From assembly GCA_965662195.1 (NCBI GenBank), contig CBFIHA010000150.1, positions 1-5,819 on the forward strand: a DNA stretch of 5,819 nt, read 5' to 3'. The notes under the pieces are model-generated. The model made no database searches and had not been told where the DNA came from. It was given only the letters and a program-made list of their open reading frames with translations. The position numbers and the translations under genes were made by a program. The stretch comes from UBA1268 sp965662195 (GTDB lineage: Bacteria > Planctomycetota > Planctomycetia > Pirellulales > UBA1268). This document shows, one piece after another, positions 1-5,819 of the stretch; within the stretch, counting starts at the first letter, position 1, and each line of letters starts with the position of its first letter.

Positions 1-1
1 C

Positions 2-1321
2 AGTCTGGAGACAACCACTGACAGCCCGCAGCCCGATCATTTGATCACCCAGAATTTGTTCCAGAAGAATAGCACTGAGATTCAGTCGGCAGGCGTCGCC
101 CTGACGCTCAAACGCGAATTCGGACGGGAACGCGGAAGTACCGGGGCGACGTTCTCACTCGGGCCGCGGTTTGTGCAGATCGCTGACCGATATGAGCTCG
201 ACTACACAAGTTTCCAAAATACGTTCAATACATTTGGAGGCGGCACCGGCGGTACCGGCGGCACGACCGGCGGCACGACCGGTGGCACGACCGGTGGTAC
301 GACCGGTGGTACGACGGGCGGCACGACGGGCGGCACGACCGGCGGCACGACCGGCGGCACGACCGGCGGCACCGGTGGCGGCACCGGTGGCGGCACCACG
401 ACCGGTCCCGGAGGCGACGTCCAATTCACGACCAGTTTGGGCGGCGCGGGCCAACTTGGCATCACCACCGGCGACCTCCCCTCGACAATCACGGGTCCAG
501 GACCGGGCACGATTTTTCAGACCGCCCAGTGGGATACCTACACCTCAAACAATATGGTCGGTCCGGAATTTGGCCTGATGTTTGAGGGAAGTCAGGGCCG
601 CTGGGACTGGTATGCCGGTGGGTCGTTCACGGCCGGATTCAACTGGCAGAACAATATCTACAAGGGGGCCAATCTGCCGCAGAGCGTGGGGGCGGATTAT
701 CTCCGCACCAACTTTGCCGGGGGCGGCATAACTACAATTGGCTTTTCGGCCCCAGGCGAGGGAGCGTCTTCGCTCGATACAGTCACAGTGCCGACGAGCC
801 CGCTGATCACCCAGATCTTTGCGACCGGTCAGTCCGGCACGACCAACTCGGCAGAGCATCGCTTTACCTTCTCGCCGATTGGTGAATGGCGATTTGGAGG
901 CCGGTTGCGGATCAGCCAGTCGATCAGTTTGAACGTCGGCTATACTGGCATGTGGCTCTCGCAGATTGCCCGGGCATCGACCAACACAACCTTCCAGACA
1001 GTCTCGAAGATGACCACGCGGGCAACATCGAATCAGACCGCGACGGTTGACGGTGGAACGGTGACGAATCCCGGGCAGACGGCAGTGGTGAGTCCCCAGA
1101 ATGTGATCACAGGCTTTGTGCCAAACAGCACAACAGCACCACTTCCAGAGGGTTTCCGCTACGTTCCACCGACACCCACGGTTGGGGGTGAGACTGTGCG
1201 AAACCCCGAGCAATACGTGGCATTCAACCAGTCGGTCTACACCCAGCAGGTCGGCCAGGGTGGCGGCAACGAGTACGTCTTCACCAATGGCATCGACTTT
1301 GGCTTAGAGATCAAATACTAG
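2..1321 (+). CDS. BBP7-like outer-membrane beta-barrel protein, 5' end missing
   Basis: The reading frame is open from the left edge (first full codon at 2) to a TAG at 1319-1321, giving 439 visible residues. The TTG at 41 could be read as a start, but the frame continues upstream without a stop, so the true start and any signal peptide lie outside the window. Numbered from the first visible codon, strand-like blocks resembling planctomycete BBP7 barrels are seen at about residues 48-68 (SLGPRFVQIADRYELDY), 186-215 (VGPEFGLMFEG, then WDWYAGGSFTAGFNW), 288-325 (EWRFGGRLRISQSISLNVGY) and the C-terminus 425-439 (FTNGIDFGLEIKY), which ends in an aromatic residue as outer-membrane barrels often do. 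Between the first two blocks lies a Gly/Thr low-complexity insert (residues about 79-135). A second Thr/Asn/Ser/Pro-rich stretch (about 326-420) looks like a long surface loop. The family's biochemical role is unknown. The location is inferred to be the outer membrane. It could be another porin-like barrel; the BBP7 call rests on remembered family patterns. Confidence 0.75.
   Translation, partial: SLETTTDSPQPDHLITQNLFQKNSTEIQSAGVALTLKREFGRERGSTGATFSLGPRFVQIADRYELDYTSFQNTFNTFGGGTGGTGGTTGGTTGGTTGGTTGGTTGGTTGGTTGGTTGGTTGGTGGGTGGGTTTGPGGDVQFTTSLGGAGQLGITTGDLPSTITGPGPGTIFQTAQWDTYTSNNMVGPEFGLMFEGSQGRWDWYAGGSFTAGFNWQNNIYKGANLPQSVGADYLRTNFAGGGITTIGFSAPGEGASSLDTVTVPTSPLITQIFATGQSGTTNSAEHRFTFSPIGEWRFGGRLRISQSISLNVGYTGMWLSQIARASTNTTFQTVSKMTTRATSNQTATVDGGTVTNPGQTAVVSPQNVITGFVPNSTTAPLPEGFRYVPPTPTVGGETVRNPEQYVAFNQSVYTQQVGQGGGNEYVFTNGIDFGLEIKY
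257..364 (+). repeat. Nine tandem 12-bp units encoding Gly-Gly-Thr-Thr
   Basis: Nine head-to-tail 12-bp units of consensus GGCGGCACGACC run from 257 to 364 in the frame of the barrel gene, each reading Gly-Gly-Thr-Thr. They sit inside a wider Gly/Thr tract (236-418) whose flanks carry degenerate GGT and GGGT versions. Differences between units are all synonymous (GGC/GGT at the glycines, ACC/ACG at the last threonine). Units 1-2 and 7-9 are identical, with the variants in the middle (units 3-6). Because 12 is a multiple of 3, gain or loss of units changes protein length without breaking the frame. The tract lies between two predicted barrel strands, so it probably encodes a flexible surface loop or spacer. 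Confidence 0.95.
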
Positions 1322-1350
1322 AACGCACTTCGGCACTGGAAGTAATCCGT

Positions 1351-1380
1351 CCTGTCCGGTCGCTTCCGCTCCTGGCTCCC
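1351..1380 (+). repeat. Imperfect 30-bp direct repeat, copy A
   Basis: Copy A begins CCTGTCCGGTCGCTTCCGCT and matches copy B at 1518-1547 at 26 of 30 positions; all four differences are transitions. The copies are in the same orientation, 137 bp apart, within the convergent intergenic region. This may be a dispersed intergenic repeat family of the genome, but only these two copies are visible. Confidence 0.65.
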
Positions 1381-1436
1381 AGTGAATCACTCACGCGGGA
1401 CGAGGCGAAGGGGGTCGGCGAACGCTCGAGGAGCTT

Positions 1437-1453
1437 TTGGCCGGAACGGCCAA
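1437..1453. terminator. Perfect 7-bp stem, 3-nt loop hairpin between convergent genes
   Basis: TTGGCCG-GAA-CGGCCAA is a perfect inverted repeat with a 7-bp, mostly GC stem. It lies 115 bp past the stop of the barrel gene and 133 bp past the stop of the thioesterase gene, so it could end transcription from either side. It has no downstream U-run in either direction; four T residues overlap its left edge (1435-1438), which on the minus strand read as A. It is therefore at best a non-canonical terminator, or simply an RNA-stabilising stem. Confidence 0.3.
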
Positions 1454-1517
1454 CGCGACGAGACTTTTGCCGTCCCCGAGCCGGCACGGGCAATTTGACT
1501 CCTGGCCAACCGTCCCG

Positions 1518-1547
1518 CCTGTCCAGTCGCTCCCGCTCTTGGCTTCC
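1518..1547 (+). repeat. Imperfect 30-bp direct repeat, copy B
   Basis: Copy B begins CCTGTCCAGTCGCTCCCGCT and is 26/30 identical to copy A at 1351-1380, in the same orientation. Both copies are preceded by a short CCGTC tract, separated from the repeat by slightly different spacing. It ends 39 bp before the stop codon of the thioesterase-like gene. Confidence 0.65.
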
Positions 1548-1586
1548 CTATTCGCAGAGCGTGCTGGCAGGCCTGTGGCTCTCAGT

Positions 1587-2069
1587 TCAGCCCGCGCCGA
1601 AGCCCGCTCCGATCCAGTCGGCCGTCGCTCCGCGGGTGTTGGTTTTGGCTAACCGAGCCTGCAGGGGCTTCCAGAGAGGCAACTGTTCCGCGGCCGCGAC
1701 ACCCTCCGGCAGATCGACCGGCAGGCCTCGGCCGTCCACCTGGACGAAGCCGAACAGGCCGTCCATCCAAGGCAGGTCGTCGGCCGCCAGTGGCATGCCG
1801 ACAACACCAACCACGATGTGGCACTGCCGCACCTGCAGCACCGCTCCGCGAATCTCGACGAGTGCCCCCACCGGCACGCTGCGGCGGCACTCCAGCCCCA
1901 GCACCCGCCGCAGCATCAGGTTGGCCTGCGACCCCACGGCCCGGGTGCCGGCGGCATAGGCCCCCTCGAGGGCAAATTTCAGCAGGCTGCCGGCGAAAAG
2001 GGTGCCGTAGTGGTTGGCATCAGCCGGAAGCACCAGGCGGTGGGTCGTTGTTTCAATCGGCTCAGGCAT
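1587..2069 (-). CDS. Hotdog-fold thioesterase-like protein
   Basis: The gene encodes 160 residues, from ATG (2067-2069) to TGA (1587-1589). The N-terminal half carries a block typical of acyl-CoA/acyl-ACP hotdog thioesterases: LVLPADANHYGTLFAGSLLK (residues 12-31), the Asn-His-x-Gly and Phe-x-Gly pattern followed by the long central helix (to about residue 45). A beta-rich stretch follows (VGALVEIRGAVLQV, then CHIVVGVVGM, 67-92). A family of this size usually works as a dimer or tetramer in the cytoplasm, hydrolysing acyl thioesters. The position after LLKF holds Ala-Leu-Glu rather than the Met-Asp-Glu common in BACH/YciA enzymes; Glu35 is the nearest acidic residue and might act as base. The frame is open further upstream to an ATG at 2180, but that start would overlap the preceding gene by 68 bp and adds 37 Arg-rich residues without family character, so 2069 is preferred. 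No Shine-Dalgarno is evident. It starts 43 bp after the FAAL-ACP-AOS gene and is probably cotranscribed, suggesting acyl editing or release for that enzyme. Confidence 0.75.
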   Translation of the reverse strand: MPEPIETTTHRLVLPADANHYGTLFAGSLLKFALEGAYAAGTRAVGSQANLMLRRVLGLECRRSVPVGALVEIRGAVLQVRQCHIVVGVVGMPLAADDLPWMDGLFGFVQVDGRGLPVDLPEGVAAAEQLPLWKPLQARLAKTNTRGATADWIGAGFGAG

Positions 2070-2112
2070 GGAGCCGTTATACCGACGGCGGCCGGTTTTG
2101 CCACTCGGCTGC

Positions 2113-5100
2113 CTATGCCACCGAAACCGGCAGATTCCGCTCTCGCAGATGGGCGGCGTAGACCGGGTCGATCTTGGCAAGCTCCTCCCGCAGGGCAGTC
2201 ACCGTTCGGCGGATCTGGTCCGGTGTGTGCTTGGCCGTGATGAAGAACCGCAGCCGGGCAGCCTGCTCTTCCACCGCTGGATAGAGAATTGGCTGCACGT
2301 TGATGCCCCGCTCAAACAGGGCCCGGGAGAGCTTGAGGCTGTTGATCGAGTTGCCGAGGATCACCGGGACCACGCCCGATCCTCCCGAGTTGCCGGTGTT
2401 CAGCCCCGCCTCCCCGGCCAGTTGCAGGAACAGCTTGGCGTTCGCCTGGAGGGCTGCCACCCGCTCGGGCTCCTGCTTCAGCAGCCGCAGGGCACCCAGG
2501 GCGGCACCGGCCGCCGGCGGCGGCAGGCCGATCGAATAGACAAAGCCGGGGACGGTGTACTTCAGCCAGCGGATCAGGGCGGATGAGCCGGCGATCAGAC
2601 CGCCACAGCTGCCGAAGGCCTTGGAAAGGGTCGCCATCCAGATGTCGACATCGGCCGGATCAACGCCATAGTGCTCGCCGATCCCGCGGCCGGTCTCGCC
2701 CATCACCCCCAACGAGTGGGCCTCGTCGACCATCAGCAAGGCCTTGTGCCGCTTGGCCAACCCGACGAACTTCGGCACGTCAGCATAGTCGCCATCCATG
2801 CTGTAGATGCCCTCCACCACCACCAGCACCCGGCGGTACTGGCTGCGAAGCTGGGCCAGCATTCCTTCGGCCGCCTCAAAGTCATTGTGCGGGAAGGGCC
2901 GGCGGCGGGCCCCGGAGAGCACCGCCCCCTGCAGCAGACTGTTGTGGGCGAAGGCATCGTGCAGCACAAGGTCACCCGGGCCGACAACATGGCCGATGAC
3001 CGTCTCGTTGGTGGCATGACCGCCGACCAGCGTGACGGCGTCCTCGGCACCGATGAAGTCGGCAAACTCCCGTTCGAGTTCCTGATGAATCGTTTTCTCA
3101 CCGGAGACCAGCCGGCTTGCCGAGACGCTGGTGCCGTAGCGGTCGAGGGCCTCCTTGGCCGCCACCGTGACTGACGGGTCACCGGACATGCCAAGGTAGT
3201 TGTACGAGGCCCAGCTGATCAGCTCCCGGCCGCCGATCATCGTGCGATCGGTGGTCTTGCCCTCGTGAATGCTGAAATAGGGGTTTTCCAGGCCCGCGTC
3301 CCGGACCATTGCAAAGTTCTGCTCCAGGGCCCGGACCTCAGGGAACTCCTCGATCTTGTAGGCGTCGGGGGTGATCTCGGCCACCACCCGGGCCGCCTTG
3401 GCCTGCTTGTGACCCTCCATCGGCATGTGGTCGAGGATCGCCTCGGTCACCTCGCGGCAGGTCTCGATCGTGGGTAGCACCTGCTCGGGGAAGCGGGCCC
3501 CGAAGGTCTCCTCAAGACTGGCAACGATCTCCATCCGTTCAAGCGAGTCGAGACCGAGTTCGACAATGTTGGTGTCGAGGGTGAGGCTACCGGCCCGGTC
3601 CTTGGCGATTCGGCGGACATGGTCAAAGACGGTCTGCACCACTTCGGTCGGTAGTTCGCGGTCGGGCCGATGGCCGACGGCGGTGTCGCCGATGGGCCGC
3701 TGCCGGGCCAGCCGGGGCGGCTCGGGGGTCGGTCGTTCCGCCGCCGCTGGTGACGACGCTTCAATCCAGCCGATGTGCTGCTCGATGACGGCCAGCGTCT
3801 CGTCGAGAAACTGCCGCCGGCAGGCGTGTCGCTGAATTTTCCCGCTGGAGGTCTTGGGGATGCTGTTGGGGCGGACCAGTACGATCGCCTCGGCGGCCAC
3901 TTCGTGCTCAGTGGCCAGCCGCTTACGAATCAGCTCGAAGGCAGTCTGCACATCGGCCGAATCCCGCTTGCCGCGTTCCAGTTCGGCCACGATCACCACC
4001 CGCTCACGGTCGTCGATCTCGACGGCGAAGGCGGCCACTGAGCCGGGGCGGACGAGGCCGCTGGACTCCTCGACAGCGTGCTCAAGATCCTGCGGGTAAT
4101 GATTCCGCCCACGGATGATGATCAGGTCCTTCAGCCGGCCGGTGACAAACAGTTCGCCGTTGTCGAAAAAGCCGAGGTCTCCGGTCCGCATGTACGGGCC
4201 GGGATTCGGCCGCCAGCGGCCCATCCTGCCGGGGCTGTCAGCGGCGGGCAGGGACAGCATGGCCCCGAATGTCGCGGCCGTCTCCTCCGACCGGTTCCAA
4301 TAGCCTTGGGCGACGCTGGGACCGCTGACCCAGATCTCGCCCACCCGGCCCGGTGGCAATGGCTCACAGGACTGCGGGTCGACAATCAGCACATCCTGGC
4401 CGTCGAGTTCGCGGCCGCTGCCGACGAGGCGGCGGGCGGCGGCGTCATCGTCGGGTCGGACCTGAATGGTTCCGGTCTCGACGGAATGCGGGTCGAAATT
4501 CCGGACGACCGGCTGCTCGAACTTCATGCCGCCGGTCACCATCAGCGTGCTTTCGGCGAGGCCGTAGCAGGGGTAGAAGGCCTCTCGGCGGAACCCGCTG
4601 ACGGCAAAAGCCTCGGCAAAGGCCGCCATGGTCTCAGCCCGTACCGGCTCAGCTCCGTTGAAGGCGAGTGACCAGCTCGACAGGTCGAGGCCGGCCCGCT
4701 GCTCAGGCGTCGTCTTCCGTACACAGAGTTCGTAGGCGAAGTTCGGCCCGCCGCTGATCGTGGCCCGGTACTTGGCAATCGCCTGCAGCCACCTCAGCGG
4801 TTTCTGCAAAAAGGCAACCGGCGACATCAGCACGTTGAACTTGCCACCGTAAAGCGGCACCAGAATGCCGCCAATCAGTCCCATGTCGTGGAAGCTTGGC
4901 AGCCAGAAGACCCCCGACTGGCTGCGGGTAATCTCAAAGGCCTGCATGATCCGCAGGGAGTTGTGCAGCAGGTTCTCGTGCGAGAGCATCACCCCCTTGG
5001 GCGTGCCGGTCGAGCCGCTGGTGTATTGCAGGAAGGCGAGGGTCTCGCCATCGATGTCAGGCCGATCCCAGCGTTCGGACCAGGTTGGCTCAAGCTCGCT

Positions 5101-5568
5101 GTCGACCTTCCAGATCAGGTGTTCGAGGCTGGGGGCCGACGCCTTGAGGGTATCGAAGCGGTCGAGCACATCACGGGTGGTCAGAGCCACCGAGGCATCG
5201 GCATCGGCAGCGATCGCCTCGATCCGCTCAACGGAGCGATTCTTCCGCGGCGGATAAGCCGGCACGGCGATCGCGCCCCCGTAAAGGCAGCCCATGAAGG
5301 CAGCGATGAAGTCGAGTCCGGATGGATACAGCAACAGCACCCGCTTGCCAGCCATCCCCTGCTGGGTCAGCCAGCCGCCGACAGCCCGAGCCTTGCGGTC
5401 GAGTTCGGCGTAGGTGATGTTGAGTTCTTCGTTTTCGCCATCGACCAAAAAGGTGAAGGCCCGGTCGTGCGGCCGGTAGGCCGCGCGTTGCCGTAGCAGG
5501 TCGACGATCGTCGGCGCGAAGGAACCTTCCGAGGGCGGGATGGGATTCACGACAGAGGGGCTCTCCAA
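2113..5568 (-). CDS. Fatty acyl-AMP ligase / acyl carrier protein / alpha-oxoamine synthase fusion
   Basis: This 1151-residue, probably cytoplasmic protein has three domains. (1) FAAL, about 15-595: P-loop YTSGSTGTPKG (182-192), FHDMGLIGG (226-234), YGLAEST (335-341) followed by a FAAL-like insertion (about 345-375), RTGD (461-464), GRLKDLIIIRGRNHYPQDLE (477-496) and PKTSSGK with Lys577. (2) After a Pro-rich linker (605-640), an ACP at about 641-715 with LGLDSLE and phosphopantetheine-site Ser675. (3) A PLP-dependent AOS at about 760-1140: NYLG (790-793), ASRLVSGE (817-824), ring-stacking His875, EGIYSMDGD (919-927), Asp948 and His951 in VDEAHSLG, Schiff-base Lys983 in TLSKAFG, and YSIGLPPP (1011-1018). 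By family knowledge it would adenylate a free fatty acid, load it on its own ACP and condense it with an amino acid, losing CO2, to form an alpha-amino ketone. Acyl length and amino acid are unknown. A phosphopantetheinyl transferase must come from elsewhere. The start given is TTG at 5568, the only candidate after the in-frame stop at 5617-5619; GTG at 5550 is a real alternative. Confidence 0.9.
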   Translation of the reverse strand: MESPSVVNPIPPSEGSFAPTIVDLLRQRAAYRPHDRAFTFLVDGENEELNITYAELDRKARAVGGWLTQQGMAGKRVLLLYPSGLDFIAAFMGCLYGGAIAVPAYPPRKNRSVERIEAIAADADASVALTTRDVLDRFDTLKASAPSLEHLIWKVDSELEPTWSERWDRPDIDGETLAFLQYTSGSTGTPKGVMLSHENLLHNSLRIMQAFEITRSQSGVFWLPSFHDMGLIGGILVPLYGGKFNVLMSPVAFLQKPLRWLQAIAKYRATISGGPNFAYELCVRKTTPEQRAGLDLSSWSLAFNGAEPVRAETMAAFAEAFAVSGFRREAFYPCYGLAESTLMVTGGMKFEQPVVRNFDPHSVETGTIQVRPDDDAAARRLVGSGRELDGQDVLIVDPQSCEPLPPGRVGEIWVSGPSVAQGYWNRSEETAATFGAMLSLPAADSPGRMGRWRPNPGPYMRTGDLGFFDNGELFVTGRLKDLIIIRGRNHYPQDLEHAVEESSGLVRPGSVAAFAVEIDDRERVVIVAELERGKRDSADVQTAFELIRKRLATEHEVAAEAIVLVRPNSIPKTSSGKIQRHACRRQFLDETLAVIEQHIGWIEASSPAAAERPTPEPPRLARQRPIGDTAVGHRPDRELPTEVVQTVFDHVRRIAKDRAGSLTLDTNIVELGLDSLERMEIVASLEETFGARFPEQVLPTIETCREVTEAILDHMPMEGHKQAKAARVVAEITPDAYKIEEFPEVRALEQNFAMVRDAGLENPYFSIHEGKTTDRTMIGGRELISWASYNYLGMSGDPSVTVAAKEALDRYGTSVSASRLVSGEKTIHQELEREFADFIGAEDAVTLVGGHATNETVIGHVVGPGDLVLHDAFAHNSLLQGAVLSGARRRPFPHNDFEAAEGMLAQLRSQYRRVLVVVEGIYSMDGDYADVPKFVGLAKRHKALLMVDEAHSLGVMGETGRGIGEHYGVDPADVDIWMATLSKAFGSCGGLIAGSSALIRWLKYTVPGFVYSIGLPPPAAGAALGALRLLKQEPERVAALQANAKLFLQLAGEAGLNTGNSGGSGVVPVILGNSINSLKLSRALFERGINVQPILYPAVEEQAARLRFFITAKHTPDQIRRTVTALREELAKIDPVYAAHLRERNLPVSVA
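5563..5566 (-). promoter_or_regulatory. Possible Shine-Dalgarno GGAG for an internal GTG start
   Basis: On the minus strand GGAG ends 12 nt before the in-frame GTG at 5550-5548 (10 nt if counted as GGAGAG). It overlaps the TTG codon at 5568. The TTG itself has no purine-rich site upstream. If this site is used, the large enzyme starts six residues later, at GTG 5550. The spacing is slightly long, so the choice is open. Confidence 0.3.
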
Positions 5569-5819
5569 ACCAGCGGCCGGAGCGGAGGTACCGCGTATTG
5601 GCCGTATCGGTATCTGTTACCGGTGAATAGCGGCCAGCCCTGGCCGACATTCGCCGTGGAGTGCCCCGCCGCGTGCCGAGGGCCTTGCCGGGGCGTTCAA
5701 CGTCGCATCCGGCGACGCCAGGGGCGGTTTCCGCAAACAATTATTCCAAGAGAATCGTCGGCAGAAAACCTTCCGTCTCCTCAGAGTATAGGCCTCATGT
5801 CGTCTGAATCATTAGTTTC
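5569..5819. other. Upstream region of the operon, with short repeats
   Basis: No complete gene is evident in these 251 bp. Close to the operon start lie two tandem 9-bp near-repeats, CGTATTGGC (5594-5602) and CGTATCGGT (5603-5611), overlapping an inverted repeat CGGTA-N5-TACCG (5608-5622). These could form an operator or a weak leader hairpin. At the right edge, ATG at 5797 opens a plus-strand frame reading MSSESLV to the window end. On the minus strand a frame ending DDMRPIL stops at 5783-5781. Either could belong to a neighbouring gene; the window is too short to decide. Confidence 0.45.
5740..5768 (-). promoter_or_regulatory. Candidate sigma70-like promoter for the FAAL-ACP-AOS operon
   Basis: Read on the minus strand, TTTTCT (5768-5763), a 17-nt spacer and AATAAT (5745-5740) make a sigma70-like pair: the -10 matches 5 of 6 and the -35 only 3 of 6. 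It lies in the most AT-rich patch of the upstream region, about 170 bp ahead of the start codon. A second -10-like TATACT (5790-5785) has no convincing -35. This is sequence pattern only. Confidence 0.3.

Larger units (their letters stand above)
1322..1586. other. Convergent intergenic region without a credible gene
   Basis: This 265-bp stretch separates the ends of two convergent genes. Short frames crossing it give arginine/serine-rich, low-quality translations without recognisable motifs. It contains two imperfect 30-bp direct repeats, one perfect 17-bp hairpin and an 11-bp odd-length palindrome (AGTGAATCACT, 1381-1391). No T-tract follows any stem, so no textbook intrinsic terminator is visible for either gene. 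Confidence 0.7.

Noticed and set aside
257..364. CRISPR array
   Set aside because: The units are contiguous 12-mers without spacers, and in frame with a coding sequence.
155..578. Long Arg/Ala- and Pro/Val-repeat frames on both strands across the 12-bp repeats
   Set aside because: A 12-bp tandem repeat is open in every frame and yields 4-residue repeats automatically; only the barrel frame has non-repeat family sequence on both sides.
545..1213. 222-residue minus-strand frame opposite the barrel gene
   Set aside because: The translation is Arg/Cys-rich and has no recognisable domain; it is a shadow of the plus-strand gene in GC-rich DNA.
1327..1343. ACTTC/GAAGT stem just after the barrel stop as a terminator
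   Set aside because: The stem has only 5 bp with a 7-nt loop and no T-run, too weak to call.
2070..2180. Upstream ATG at 2180 as start of the thioesterase-like gene
   Set aside because: It would overlap the previous gene by 68 bp and add 37 Arg-rich residues unlike the family; the ATG at 2069 places the hotdog motif at the usual distance.
4078..4671. 197-residue plus-strand frame, and many other plus-strand frames between 1790 and 5496
   Set aside because: They lie opposite the FAAL-ACP-AOS gene, whose motifs are unambiguous in its own frame; the antisense products show no domain.
4866..4893. FHDMGL in the ligase (226-230) as an abnormal active-site motif
   Set aside because: FAALs, as I recall, commonly have Tyr-His-Asp-Met-Gly here; Phe for Tyr is a mild change and His-Asp is kept.

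Overview
The window looks like a piece of a GC-rich chromosome from a member of the Planctomycetota. Two observations suggest this: the left-hand gene resembles the BBP7 family of outer-membrane beta-barrels, which is typical of that phylum, and clear Shine-Dalgarno sites are scarce. The taxonomic call is an inference from protein style, not from a marker gene.

Layout. From the left edge to 1321 (+ strand) runs the 3' part of a BBP7-like outer-membrane barrel gene, interrupted by nine in-frame 12-bp repeats that encode Gly-Gly-Thr-Thr. A 265-bp convergent intergenic region follows (1322-1586). It has no credible gene but holds a pair of imperfect 30-bp direct repeats and a perfect 7-bp-stem hairpin. 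On the minus strand, a probable two-gene operon fills most of the rest. A 3.46-kb gene (5568 down to 2113) encodes a three-domain enzyme, and 43 bp downstream lies a small hotdog-fold thioesterase-like gene (2069 down to 1587). The last 251 bp (5569-5819) form the upstream region of the operon, with a modest promoter candidate and short repeats.

How the genes may work together. The large protein joins, in order, a fatty acyl-AMP ligase (FAAL), an acyl carrier protein (ACP) with a phosphopantetheine-type serine, and a PLP-dependent alpha-oxoamine synthase (AOS) with an intact set of PLP residues. On family knowledge, this architecture would activate a free fatty acid, load it on its own ACP, and condense it with an amino acid, losing CO2, to give an alpha-amino ketone. 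That is the first step of sphingoid-base or sulfonolipid biosynthesis, and also of CqsA/LqsA-type signal molecules. The thioesterase-like partner could edit or release acyl chains. The product cannot be deduced from this window: no ketoreductase, N-acyltransferase or signal receptor is visible. The barrel gene is convergent and shows no functional link to the operon.
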